DNA of 64,000 nucleotides. Source: Peptococcaceae bacterium BICA1-8 (GTDB lineage Bacteria > Bacillota > Peptococcia > Peptococcales > BICA1-8). The notes under the pieces are model-generated. The model saw nothing but the letters and a program-made list of their open reading frames with translations. It was not told the origin of the DNA and did no database searches. Shown here piece after piece: positions 35,849-45,118 of this stretch. How positions within the stretch are numbered: position 1 is the first letter of the stretch; the number at the start of each line of letters is the position of its first letter. Where the stretch lies: NCBI GenBank assembly GCA_000802045.1, contig JUEF01000126.1:21092-85091 (forward strand), written 5' to 3'. The position numbers and the translations under genes were made by a program.

Positions 35849-36838
35849 ATGATGCAAAATATTTTAATAGTTGTTGAAGAGAAAGATGGTTCTCTCAGAA
35901 AAGTTTGTGAAGAGATGTTAAGTTTTTGCAGTCAATATTCTAATAAATTAGGATTTAAGGTCACTGCATTAACATATGGAAATTGTCTAAACCAAGAATT
36001 GTTTAACCAAATTGCAAGCTTTGGTGTAGGGAATATCTTAGTAATAGAAGATCATCAATTTGCAAGATATAATCCAGAGCTATTAATAAATATACTAAAA
36101 AACATCATTAATGAATATAATCCTAATTTAATTCTATTTGGTAATACAGCAGTGGGCAAAGACTTAGCTCCCAGGTTGGCTCAAGCATTAAAAGTTCAGA
36201 TGTTTAGTGATGTTACAAAAATTGAGTTTGCTAATGACTCTATTAAGTTTACTAGGCCTATATATGGTGGTAAGGCTATTGAAACAGATGAATTAAATTT
36301 AGAAAATAAGCTAGTACTTGCCACCGTTAGACCCAATAACTTGCCTAAATATGAAAATAACCCAGCAAAGCCTGGAATTAAGAAATTGAATGATAAAGTA
36401 ATTGATAATTTAACCTATACAGTAAAAGAGGTTATTGAGAAACTAAAACTAACAAAGTCCATTAATGAAGCTGAAATAATTGTTAGTGGAGGCAGAGGAT
36501 TAAAGAATGCAGAGAATTTTGCTATATTAGAAGATCTGGCTAACACTTTAGGCGCGGCGGTAGGTGCTTCTAGAGCAGCAGTAGATGCAGGTTGGAAGTC
36601 TCATTCTGTCCAGGTAGGTCAAACAGGAAAGACAGTTTCTCCAAAGTTATACATAGCTTGCGGGATATCTGGTGCCATTCAGCATTTAGCAGGAATGTCA
36701 ACTGCTAAATGTATCATTGCAATTAATAAAGATCCTGATGCACCAATATTAAAGGTTGCAGATTTTGGTATAGTAGGTGACTTATTTGATATAGTCCCCT
36801 TATTAACTAAAGCATTTAAGGCAGTTACAAAAGGCTAA
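35849..36838 (+). CDS. etfA: Electron transfer flavoprotein alpha subunit
   Basis: 329-aa EtfA. The C-terminal FAD domain (IIVSGGRGLKNAENFAILEDLANTLGAAVGASRAAVDAGW, then GQTGKTVSPKLYIACGISGAIQHLAGM) is complete. Forms the EtfAB dimer with the preceding gene, 16 bases apart. Confidence 0.94.
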   Translation: MMQNILIVVEEKDGSLRKVCEEMLSFCSQYSNKLGFKVTALTYGNCLNQELFNQIASFGVGNILVIEDHQFARYNPELLINILKNIINEYNPNLILFGNTAVGKDLAPRLAQALKVQMFSDVTKIEFANDSIKFTRPIYGGKAIETDELNLENKLVLATVRPNNLPKYENNPAKPGIKKLNDKVIDNLTYTVKEVIEKLKLTKSINEAEIIVSGGRGLKNAENFAILEDLANTLGAAVGASRAAVDAGWKSHSVQVGQTGKTVSPKLYIACGISGAIQHLAGMSTAKCIIAINKDPDAPILKVADFGIVGDLFDIVPLLTKAFKAVTKG

Positions 36839-36861
36839 TTTACAAAAAAGGGGGTTATTAA

Positions 36862-38835
36862 ATGCCTACTAGAGAAATTTATTGGAATATATCGGGGCAT
36901 TTTTTAATGTATATCTTATTTTTGATTGCCTTAGGAGTTTTTGCTTATGGTATATATAAACGTGTTAAGCTATGGAATCAAGGGGAAAAGGAAAATAGAT
37001 CTTTTAATATAACATATGCTCTAAGACAAATATTTCTTCACCAAGGTCTTTTAAAAAAGAGTTTACCCGGGTTTATGCATTTAACAATTTTTTTTGGTTT
37101 TTTAGTCTTAACTATTGCAACTATATTAGTAGCAATTCAAGCTGATTTTGGCTTAATAATACTTAAAGGAAACTTTTATTTAATATTTTCTTTACTAACT
37201 GATTTAGCGGGATTCCTAATATTAATTGGCATAATAATTGCTCTGTCAAGGCGCATTTTTTTCACGGATACCGGTCTGGATAACAAATGGGATGATTATA
37301 TAGTGTTAGGGATAATTGGTGCTATTGTTATTACCGGCTTTATTATTGAGGGTTTACGACTAGATATTACCCAAGTAGCTTGGGCAGGTTGGTCGCCTAT
37401 TGGAGTATTGTTTAGTATTCCTTTTAGAAATGTATCAATTACGAACCAGCAATCCTTACACCAAATTTTATGGTGGATACATTTATTGCTAGCGATGTTT
37501 TTCATAGCCTATATTCCATATTCAAAGCTATTTCATATTATAGTGTCCTTTTTAAATCAAGCTTATTATCAAAAGGATGCAGGTAGAGTTTTAACGAGAT
37601 TAGATCTGGAGAATGAAGAAGCGGAAACCTTTGGTGTGGGAGCCTCAGCTCAATTTACATGGAAACAGAGGATGGATCTAGATGCTTGTACACGATGTGG
37701 CCGCTGTCAAACTAATTGCCCAGCATACAACTCACAAAAGCCATTAAATCCGAAAGAACTTACTCAAAATTTAAAGTCAATTATGTATAAAGAGGAATTA
37801 AGTAATTTGCCTTCTAGTGCTCAATTTGCTGAAGTAGCTGCGACAGTTAAAGCCAAAGGCCTAAATAACGAAATTTCAGAAGATGTAATTTGGTCATGTA
37901 CAACATGTTTAGCTTGCCAGGAAGGCTGTCCGGTTAATGTTGAGCATATTCAGAAAATAGTAGATATTCGCAGGTATAATGTACTTACCGAAGGTGATTT
38001 TCCAGGGGAACTACAGTCAACCTTTAGAAACATTGAAACAAACGGGAATCCATGGGGTATTAGTTGGTCTTCAAGAGAAAATTGGGCAAAGGAAACAAAT
38101 ATACCAATTGGCAAAAGTTTAGAAGAAAATACAATATTGTACTGGCCTGGTTGCTTTGGGGCTTATGATGAACGAATTAAAAAGGTTTCTCAGGCATTTG
38201 CCCAAATTCTCCAAAAAGCAAATATTAGCTTTACTATACTAGGAAACTCGGAAAAGTGTTGTGGTGACTCGGTAAGAAGGTTGGGTAATGAGTATCTGTA
38301 CCAAATGTTAGTCATGGAAAATATAGAAACTCTACAGGAAAGAGGAATTACGAAAATAGTAACTCAGTGTCCCCACTGTTATAACAGTCTAAAAAATGAA
38401 TATCCGAAATTTGGAGGAAACTTTGAAGTTTCCCACCATACTGAGTTTATTAATCTACTAATTAAGGGTGGTAGCTTTAAGCAAAATATTGAGAAATTGG
38501 CAACTATAACTTATCATGATCCATGCTATTTAGGTAGGTATAATGAGCTCTATGAAGCCCCGAGAGATATTTTACGGACTGTAAAAGGCCTAAAGTTAAT
38601 CGAAATGCCAAGAAACAAAGAGAATAGCTTTTGCTGTGGAGCAGGTGGTGGAAGAATGTGGTTGGAGGAAAACATTGGTAATAGAATTTCTTCTTTAAGG
38701 GCACAGGAAGCAGCAAACCTAAACGCTGAATTACTTTGTACAGCATGTCCTTTCTGTTTAACTATGTTTAGTGATGAAGGTGAAAAAGGACTTCCGGTTA
38801 AGGATATCGCAGAAATCATCTTAGGGGATAAATAA
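36862..38835 (+). CDS. Membrane Fe-S oxidoreductase, EtfD-like (Etf:menaquinone oxidoreductase)
   Basis: 657-aa fusion of three parts: an N-terminal cytochrome b/NarI-like membrane domain (residues 1-230, about five to six helices), a two-[4Fe-4S] ferredoxin domain (CTRCGRCQTNCPAY and CTTCLACQEGCPVN), and two CCG cysteine-rich domains (KCCGDSVRR... CPHCYNS; FCCGAGGGRMW...CTACPFCLTMF) of HdrD type. This architecture next to etfBA is known for EtfD/EMO, which passes electrons from reduced Etf to menaquinone. GGGGG ribosome site, 23 bases after etfA. Confidence 0.88.
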   Translation: MPTREIYWNISGHFLMYILFLIALGVFAYGIYKRVKLWNQGEKENRSFNITYALRQIFLHQGLLKKSLPGFMHLTIFFGFLVLTIATILVAIQADFGLIILKGNFYLIFSLLTDLAGFLILIGIIIALSRRIFFTDTGLDNKWDDYIVLGIIGAIVITGFIIEGLRLDITQVAWAGWSPIGVLFSIPFRNVSITNQQSLHQILWWIHLLLAMFFIAYIPYSKLFHIIVSFLNQAYYQKDAGRVLTRLDLENEEAETFGVGASAQFTWKQRMDLDACTRCGRCQTNCPAYNSQKPLNPKELTQNLKSIMYKEELSNLPSSAQFAEVAATVKAKGLNNEISEDVIWSCTTCLACQEGCPVNVEHIQKIVDIRRYNVLTEGDFPGELQSTFRNIETNGNPWGISWSSRENWAKETNIPIGKSLEENTILYWPGCFGAYDERIKKVSQAFAQILQKANISFTILGNSEKCCGDSVRRLGNEYLYQMLVMENIETLQERGITKIVTQCPHCYNSLKNEYPKFGGNFEVSHHTEFINLLIKGGSFKQNIEKLATITYHDPCYLGRYNELYEAPRDILRTVKGLKLIEMPRNKENSFCCGAGGGRMWLEENIGNRISSLRAQEAANLNAELLCTACPFCLTMFSDEGEKGLPVKDIAEIILGDK

Positions 38836-38928
38836 ATAGGGATATGCAAGAGTTTATTCTGGAAAATATATTTGAATTTCGTTACATGAGTATCTTGAAA
38901 TTAAAAGTTGAGAGAGGAGATGATTTTG

Positions 38929-39672
38929 ATGTTAGTGGAGCGAAAAGTTGCTTTGATAACTGGCTCAGCCACAGGAATAGGTAGAGCGGTAGCCTTGAAT
39001 TTGGACAAACAAGGTATCAATATAATTATTAATTATTCCCGTTCCGAAGAAGATGCAGTAATGACAGAGAAAGATGTAAAAGACCTTGGTGTTGAATGTT
39101 TATTATATAAGGCAGATGTTTCAAATGATATACAAATTAAGGAAATGATTGAAAGTACTCTAGAGAAATTTAATCGCTTAGATTATTTAGTAAACTGTGC
39201 TGGTACAACAGATTTTGTAGATTTAAAGGATTTAGATGGCTTAAGGGAAGAACATTGGGATAAAGTTATGAACGTTAATGTAAAGGGATTGTTTTTTACA
39301 TGCAGAGCGGTCGCAAATGCTTTAAAAGAAACCCACGGAAGTATAGTTAATATAACCTCTGTAGATGGCATTACAGGAATTGGAAGTTCAATCGCATATG
39401 CTGCATCTAAAGCTGCTGCAATAAGTGCAACAAAGTCCTTAGCTTGTGTTCTTGCTCCGGAAGTTAGAGTTAATAGTGTTGCTCCCGGCATAGTATTAAC
39501 CCGTTGGGTTGAAGGTTGGGATGACTATAAAACTGATGCTCAAAGTACTACTCCTTTACAAAAATTGTGTAGACCAGAAGATGTGGCAGAAGTTGTGGTA
39601 GGATTACTAAATGCAGCTTCAATGGTAACGGGGCAAACAATAGTGGTTGATGGAGGTAAAATTAATAAATAA
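38929..39672 (+). CDS. Short-chain dehydrogenase/reductase
   Basis: 247-aa classical SDR: TGSATGIGRAV cofactor loop, NCAG (usual NNAG varied) and catalytic S...YAASK in GIGSSIAYAASKAAA. Different from the SDR at 29021 and probably acts on another intermediate. The ATG at 38929 is chosen because GAGAGGAG lies nine bases upstream and the fold starts at once; two earlier ATG/TTG codons are too close to it. Confidence 0.85.
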   Translation: MLVERKVALITGSATGIGRAVALNLDKQGINIIINYSRSEEDAVMTEKDVKDLGVECLLYKADVSNDIQIKEMIESTLEKFNRLDYLVNCAGTTDFVDLKDLDGLREEHWDKVMNVNVKGLFFTCRAVANALKETHGSIVNITSVDGITGIGSSIAYAASKAAAISATKSLACVLAPEVRVNSVAPGIVLTRWVEGWDDYKTDAQSTTPLQKLCRPEDVAEVVVGLLNAASMVTGQTIVVDGGKINK

Positions 39673-39741
39673 TAAACTTAAAAAAACCAATTGGCTTATT
39701 TCTGGAAGACAGATACTATTATGGGAAAAAGAGGTGAAATA

Positions 39742-41571
39742 ATGGAGAGAATTATCTGTGATATCTTAGTTGTTGGTGGTGGCGGTGGAGGGTTAAGGGC
39801 TGCTTTAGCTGTTAAAGAGAAAAACCCACAATTAAAAGTTGTTTTAGCCACAAAAGGTGCGCTGGGTAAAAGTGGTGTTACTGCATTAGCTTGCTCGGAT
39901 AGGATGGCTTTTCATGCAACTTTAGCACATACAGAGCCTCAAGAACCTCATTCTTGGAAGTACCATGCTCAGGATATTTATGAGATAGGGGGAAAGGTTT
40001 CTGATGGGATTTTAGCAGAAATACTTGCCCAGAATGGTGAAAAGGCATTTAATTATTTAGATGAAATAGGAGTACCCTTTGTAAGGAAAGAAGGACTAGT
40101 TGATCAGTTTATTACTGATGGATCTGATTATCCAAGAGCTTGTTATACAGGTCCTAAGACAGCTGTTCATATCGAAGAAGCCTTAGTGAGAGAAATTTTA
40201 AAAAATAATATCCAAATTGTTGAATACTGTATGTTGGTAAAGATATTGCTTGAAAGAAACCAAGTAAAAGGTACAATTGCAGTTGATACAAGACAGGATA
40301 ATCTAGACAAAGGATTAATGGTTTTTGAAACAAAAGCTATTATCTTGGCAACTGGCGGCGGTGGTAAGGCTTTTAAGTATAATGTGTTTCCTGAAGGGGG
40401 AACTGGTGATGCTTACGCCTTAGCCTATTCAGTGGGAGCACAATTGGTTAACATGGAGTTTATACAAATTGGCATTGCTTCCACAAAAACAAAGCTTAAC
40501 TGTTCAGGTAGTGCTATGAGGGCGATACCTAGGTTTGTTAATGATAAGGGTGAAGAGTTTTTATATTCGTACTTCCCTGAAGGAACAAGTCTAAAAGAAA
40601 TGTATAATTACGTATTTCAAAAAGGTGCAAGTTGGCCTGTTTCCTATGAGCATAAAACCCATATAATTGATATTGCCGTGTATAAGGAAATAAATAAGGG
40701 AAATAAAGTTTTTTTAGATTATTCTACAAATCCAACTGGTTTTAGTTTTGCAGATTTAGACCCAATCTGGCAGGAAAGATACAACACTGAAATTAGTAAT
40801 AACCTTGGTAAAGAAGCAAGGAAGGCTTCACCTTTAAACCGCCTGAAGGAAATTAACAGTCCATCAATAAGATGGCTAAAAGGGCATAGCTTAGATGTAG
40901 AAGTAGGAGAAATGGTCCAAATTGCTACATGCGCTCAGCATTTTCAAGGTGGAGTTAAGATTGACGAAAAAGGTGAAACTAATATAAAAGGGTTATATGC
41001 TGTTGGGGAATGTGCCGGGGGACAACATGGTGCCAATAGGCCTGGCGGGAATGCTTTATTGGATTGTCAGGTGTTTGGTCAAATAACTGGTGAGGATGCA
41101 GCAAATAAATGTCCCGTAATTCAACAAGCTGCTATAAGTGGAAATGAAATTGAGGAGTTTAAGACAGAAGTAAAAAAAATGATTGGTACTGTCGGGATTG
41201 AGGCCCTAAAAGCTAGAAGTGAGCTACAAGAAGTTATGAATCAATTTGCAAGTATTGTCCGGACAGAAAAAGGCCTGTTAGAAGCAGCTAAGAGAATAAA
41301 GGTACTAAGGGATAAACAAATTAAGCTAGACTCTCATGGTATTGATTTTGCACTAGAGACTCAAAACCTGATTATTATTTCGGAAATTATTGTTAAGTCA
41401 GCCTTAATGAGAGATGAAAGTAGAGGACCACATTTAAGGTTTAGTGAATACACGGATAATGTACCAATAAGGCGTAAAGACCCAGATTGGCAAAAATATA
41501 TTGTAATAAAAAAGGTAAATAATGAGCCGGAATTGTTTGTACATAATCCCCTAGGCTTCAGTTTTAAGTAG
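39742..41571 (+). CDS. FAD-dependent oxidoreductase, fumarate reductase/succinate dehydrogenase flavoprotein family
   Basis: 609-aa flavoprotein. FAD-binding loop CDILVVGGGGGGLRAALAV at the N-terminus, ATGGGGKAFKYN, FPEGGTGDAYALAYSVGAQLVNMEFIQ, and AVGECAGGQHGANRPGGNALLDC near residue 430, all as in SdhA/FrdA/AprA/NadB. No Fe-S or membrane subunit gene adjoins it, so it may act as a soluble dehydrogenase or use EtfD/ferredoxin. ATG at 39742 follows AGAGGTG; earlier residues in the track lack a site. Substrate unknown; part of the island by position. Confidence 0.82.
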   Translation: MERIICDILVVGGGGGGLRAALAVKEKNPQLKVVLATKGALGKSGVTALACSDRMAFHATLAHTEPQEPHSWKYHAQDIYEIGGKVSDGILAEILAQNGEKAFNYLDEIGVPFVRKEGLVDQFITDGSDYPRACYTGPKTAVHIEEALVREILKNNIQIVEYCMLVKILLERNQVKGTIAVDTRQDNLDKGLMVFETKAIILATGGGGKAFKYNVFPEGGTGDAYALAYSVGAQLVNMEFIQIGIASTKTKLNCSGSAMRAIPRFVNDKGEEFLYSYFPEGTSLKEMYNYVFQKGASWPVSYEHKTHIIDIAVYKEINKGNKVFLDYSTNPTGFSFADLDPIWQERYNTEISNNLGKEARKASPLNRLKEINSPSIRWLKGHSLDVEVGEMVQIATCAQHFQGGVKIDEKGETNIKGLYAVGECAGGQHGANRPGGNALLDCQVFGQITGEDAANKCPVIQQAAISGNEIEEFKTEVKKMIGTVGIEALKARSELQEVMNQFASIVRTEKGLLEAAKRIKVLRDKQIKLDSHGIDFALETQNLIIISEIIVKSALMRDESRGPHLRFSEYTDNVPIRRKDPDWQKYIVIKKVNNEPELFVHNPLGFSFK

Positions 41572-41743
41572 TTATGTGCTATATGATGTCAATGCAGCGC
41601 TTGGTATTGGAAAAAAGGTATTTTCAACTCTGTTAAAATGTTGCAATAATAACTTTTTGTATAAACTGTGATATAATTATTTAATGTTTTGCATTATTTT
41701 TTGTTTTTTACATTTTTTCTCGAGAAAAGGGGGAATACCAAAG

Positions 41744-42514
41744 GTGGACAATCCTCAAAGTCAAATACAATCCTTAGACAGAGCTTTTACATTAATAGAA
41801 ATAATAGCTAATGCCAATGAGCCAATGAGTCTAAAAACTATTACAGGGCTTGCTGATTTACCTAAACCTACCGTTTATAGATTATTATCTAGTCTGGAAG
41901 CTTGGGGTTATGTTGACCATGATGACCATAAGGGTTATAAGCTGGGAACAAAGTTTCTCTTTTTAGGGATTAAGGTTCAAGAGAGTCAGGAAATAAAAAA
42001 GATTGCTCGGCCGTTCTTGAAGGAATTAAATGCGATCACTAATGAGACGGTTTTTCTGGGTGTTCTCGATAAGGGGCGTAGCCTCTATGTTGATAAACTG
42101 GATAGTAATCACTCGGTAAGATTAGTTTCGCGGATTGGTTCTAGGAACTATCTGCATAGTACCGGGTTAGGAAAATGCCTTTTGTCTGGTTTAGATGAGA
42201 AAGAGGTCATAAACCTTTTAGATAAACAGGGAATGCCGGCGATGACAGAGAATACAATAATAGAAAAAGATATTCTACTACAGAAACTAAGGATAGTTAG
42301 AGAAAAAGGTTTTGTAACTGACAACATCGAAAACGAAGAAGGTGTTCGCTGTATTGCTGCTCCGGTTAAAGACCACAAAGGAAAAGTAGTTTCAGCAGTG
42401 AGTATTTCTGGCCCTATGCAGCGGATTACTGATGAGGCTATTGAGACGAAGTTAAAACCAGCACTCTTAAATACAGTCGCAAAAATTTCCCAGGCGTTAG
42501 GATATAAAGAATAA
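41744..42514 (+). CDS. IclR family transcriptional regulator
   Basis: 256-aa regulator: winged HTH at residues about 10-60 (SLDRAFTLIEIIANANEPMSLKTITGLADLPKPTVYRLLSSLEAWGY) and a GAF-like effector domain (LNAITNETVFLGVLDKGRSLYVDKLD... ENEEGVRCIAAPV). GTG at 41744 follows GGGGGAA; the track start upstream lies in AT-rich leader. Closes the catabolic island, followed by a terminator. It is the natural candidate for the GTTTCATAATGCGAAAC-type sites. Confidence 0.88.
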   Translation: MDNPQSQIQSLDRAFTLIEIIANANEPMSLKTITGLADLPKPTVYRLLSSLEAWGYVDHDDHKGYKLGTKFLFLGIKVQESQEIKKIARPFLKELNAITNETVFLGVLDKGRSLYVDKLDSNHSVRLVSRIGSRNYLHSTGLGKCLLSGLDEKEVINLLDKQGMPAMTENTIIEKDILLQKLRIVREKGFVTDNIENEEGVRCIAAPVKDHKGKVVSAVSISGPMQRITDEAIETKLKPALLNTVAKISQALGYKE

Positions 42515-42523
42515 ATAAACAAT

Positions 42524-42560
42524 AACCGGTCCTTGATGGGCCGGTTTGTATTTTCTGTTT
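42524..42560 (+). terminator. Terminator after the IclR gene
   Basis: AACCGGTCC pairs with GGGCCGGTT (one G-U) around a five-base loop, followed by a T-rich tract. Confidence 0.75.
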
Positions 42561-42730
42561 TCCTTTTTGAACAATAGTGTGATTATTATCTACCGAGGTG
42601 GGTGGAAAAACTCTTCTTAATTATTTCTTGATATTTTCTTTAACTTTTCCTCAAAAGTTTTATTATAAATAATGTAAACTATATATATAGGCAGCATTGT
42701 GTTGCTATTTGGATAAGGTGGTGAATTTTC

Positions 42731-43429
42731 ATGGAGAACCCCTTGATTTTAGTTGTTGATGATGAGAGCAAGATTAGAGAAACAATTGCTCAATTTTTAA
42801 GGGAGCAGGGCTATCCTGTGGAGATGGCTGCTAATGGCAAGGAAGCTCTGGAAATGCTCAAGAGCAAAAAACCGGATTTAATTCTTCTGGATTTAATGCT
42901 TCCAGGAATTAGCGGAATAGAAGTTTGCAAGCAAATAAGAAAAGATTCCCAGGTACCAATTATTATGTTAACTGCCAAGGGTGAGGAGATTGATAAACTA
43001 ATCGGCCTAGAATTAGGAGCAGACGATTATATTACAAAGCCCTTCAGCCTCAGGGAAGTAGAAGCAAGGATGAAGGCGGTTTTACGGCGAACTAATAGCA
43101 GCTTGACGGAAATAGAAAAAGAAGAAATACTAATATTTAAATACCTAGAGATCCATCCTGAAATTAGAGAAGTGCTTGTCAACGGGAAACTAATAGAACT
43201 GACACCATCGGAATACGCCATATTATTAACCTTGGCCCGTAGTCCAGGTCGTCCCTTTAGCAGGCTGCAGCTATTAAATTCTACCTGGGGGGAAAGCTAT
43301 GCAGGCTATGAGCGAGCTATTGATACCCATGTTAGCAACTTAAGGAAAAAAATTGAAACAGATCCCCATGAACCTACTTTTATCCAAACAGTTTATGGAA
43401 TTGGGTATAAATTTGGAGTCAACTTATGA
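42731..43429 (+). CDS. OmpR/PhoB family response regulator
   Basis: 232-aa two-component regulator. Receiver domain (residues 1-120) with acidic pair D10-D11, phosphoacceptor D54 (LILLDLMLPG), conserved T and K (MLTAKG, ITKPF); C-terminal winged helix with ELTPSEYAILLTLARSPGRPFSRLQLL and IDTHVSNLRKKIETDP. Its stop overlaps the kinase start (ATGA). Target genes are not evident here. Confidence 0.93.
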   Translation: MENPLILVVDDESKIRETIAQFLREQGYPVEMAANGKEALEMLKSKKPDLILLDLMLPGISGIEVCKQIRKDSQVPIIMLTAKGEEIDKLIGLELGADDYITKPFSLREVEARMKAVLRRTNSSLTEIEKEEILIFKYLEIHPEIREVLVNGKLIELTPSEYAILLTLARSPGRPFSRLQLLNSTWGESYAGYERAIDTHVSNLRKKIETDPHEPTFIQTVYGIGYKFGVNL

Positions 43430-44796
43430 AGCTTTCAAGAAAATTGAGCATAGTATTAATTATTGCTGTTTTAACTGCCGGCATCCTAATCAGCGTTTTT
43501 TCCTTAGAAGCTACAAAAAGCTCTTTTAATCAGTATGTTTTTAAGGTTAGGGAAGCCCAGCTTGATCAGTGGCAAGAAGTCTATACCCAGTATTATTTAT
43601 ACCAGGGTAGCTGGCAGGATATAGAAAATCTAAGAATGGGTGGTTCTATGATGCGCGGTCAAGGGCAAGGCATGGGCTGGGGTGCAAATCGGCAGGATGT
43701 TGTTTTAGCTGATTTGCACGGGAAAATCCTTAGCCATCCTTATCCGGACCAAGTAGGGAAAGTATTAGAGGATAGCCTTATTAATAAAGGAAGACCTATT
43801 AAAATAGCTGGTAAAGTAGAAGGCTATATTTTTCCCCAAGAAATCTTCATCCCGGAAGCCCGAGAATTGGAACGAAAATTTATTACATCTGTGCTAAATG
43901 CTGTTGTTTTGGGTACCCTGTTAGCCAGCTTAATTGCTATTGTTTTTGGACTATGGTTATCTAGGAAAATGACTAGGCCGTTAGAAGAGCTGGCTAATGT
44001 TTCACAGAAAGTGGCTAAAGGTGATTTTGGGCATTTTATATCATTGAATACTAGGGATGAGTTGGGAAGTGTCGCCCAAGCTTTTAATAAGATGTCTCGG
44101 GAACTAGAACAAGCACAATTTACAAGAAAACAAATGTTTGCTGATATCAGCCATGAGTTACGAACACCTTTAACAATATTAGGAAGTAGGATTGAGGCTG
44201 CGTTAGAATCTAAGGGTATATTAGATGCACCTCAGTTATCCTCCCTTTATGATGAAGTTATCCGTTTGCAGGGCTTAGTTAAAGAACTGCAGGATTTGAG
44301 TAATTTAGAAGCAGGGCAAATTAAGCTGAATATTCAAGAGATTGACCCTAGACAATTTACACTGGACTTAAGTTTTTTGTTTGAAGCTGAGGCAAATGCC
44401 AGGGATATTAAGTTTGAGATCTTTGTTGATGAAAAATTGGAATTAATTCAAGCTGATATGCAAAAGTTAAAGCAAATTATCTTAAACCTATTAAGTAACG
44501 CTTTTCATTATACCCAGCCCGGTGGCTTTGTCCAGCTGAGGATGGAAAAAATCGGAGTTAATGCAGTTATTAAGGTTTTAGATAGTGGACCAGGAATTGA
44601 TAAAGAGGATTTGCAAAACATTTTTCAGAGGTTTTATCGAGCTGATAAGTCAAGAAATCGAGCTACGGGAGGTACAGGCTTAGGTCTTGCTATTGCAAAA
44701 GGATATGTGGAAGCCCATAATGGGCAAATATCCGTAGAAAGCATCGTCGGTAAAGGCACCATGTTTATTATAACTTTACCGTTGGGTGATATATAG
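43426..44796 (+). CDS. HAMP-domain sensor histidine kinase
   Basis: 456-aa membrane kinase: helix 1 (residues 9-28), an extracytoplasmic loop of about 115 residues, helix 2 (about 150-172), HAMP, DHp with phosphorylated His in DISHELRTPLTIL, and the ATPase domain with N-box LNLLSNAFHYTQ and GTGLGLAIAK. The sensory loop contains a Met/Gly/Gln-rich patch (MGGSMMRGQGQGMGWG), which could contact metal or oxidants; this is inference. Pairs with the preceding regulator. Confidence 0.92.
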   Translation: MKLSRKLSIVLIIAVLTAGILISVFSLEATKSSFNQYVFKVREAQLDQWQEVYTQYYLYQGSWQDIENLRMGGSMMRGQGQGMGWGANRQDVVLADLHGKILSHPYPDQVGKVLEDSLINKGRPIKIAGKVEGYIFPQEIFIPEARELERKFITSVLNAVVLGTLLASLIAIVFGLWLSRKMTRPLEELANVSQKVAKGDFGHFISLNTRDELGSVAQAFNKMSRELEQAQFTRKQMFADISHELRTPLTILGSRIEAALESKGILDAPQLSSLYDEVIRLQGLVKELQDLSNLEAGQIKLNIQEIDPRQFTLDLSFLFEAEANARDIKFEIFVDEKLELIQADMQKLKQIILNLLSNAFHYTQPGGFVQLRMEKIGVNAVIKVLDSGPGIDKEDLQNIFQRFYRADKSRNRATGGTGLGLAIAKGYVEAHNGQISVESIVGKGTMFIITLPLGDI

Positions 44797-44802
44797 TCGA
44801 TA

Positions 44803-44832
44803 AGTGGGCGAGTGAGCGAGTGGGCGAGAAAA
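44803..44832 (+). repeat. GTGGGCGAGTGAGCG dispersed repeat, copy 1
   Basis: G-rich phrase built on a GAGTGGGC unit, nearly repeated at 55697-55726. Both copies lie directly after a coding region. Probably a dispersed intergenic repeat. Confidence 0.55.
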
Positions 44833-44932
44833 GAGTATGGATCATTGTTCTTTTTTAGGAACTTTGACTATAGTCTTTTTTCTTTTTCCTGGGAACGAAG
44901 CTTAAAAAGTTGTCTAAATAATCTATTGTTTG

Positions 44933-45036
44933 TGTCAGACGGAAAATATTCACTTAGAAGTATTGTCAGACGCAAAAGAATGACCTCAAAGTAATGTCAG
45001 ACGCGTAATCTTCACCCGGTAGCAATTGTCAGACGC
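44933..45036. repeat. 31-bp tandem repeat headed by TGTCAGACGC, possible IS end
   Basis: The heading TGTCAGACGC (last base varied in copy 1) recurs at 44933, 44964, 44995 and 45027, i.e. 31, 31 and 32 bases apart. The intervals are themselves similar (AAtaTTCACtt..AGtAaT), so this is a degenerate tandem repeat rather than a repeat-spacer array. Multiple inward repeats like this occur at ends of IS21-type elements; no transposase gene is nearby, so it could be a solo end. The 322-base gap 44797-45118 contains nothing else recognisable. Confidence 0.6.
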
Positions 45037-45118
45037 AATATTTAACCAAATAGTGATTTATATTTTTACAAGAAATTTGAAAGACTAATGTTAAGTACTG
45101 ACGAAAGGAGAAAAAAAT

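Noticed and set aside
44812-44994. 60-aa ORF on the plus strand
   Set aside because: Runs through the GAGTGGGCG repeat and the 31-bp repeats, with no ribosome site or recognisable protein features.
44933-45036. CRISPR array
   Set aside because: Conserved part is only about 10 bases and the intervals resemble one another; no cas genes or palindromic repeat. It is a degenerate tandem repeat.
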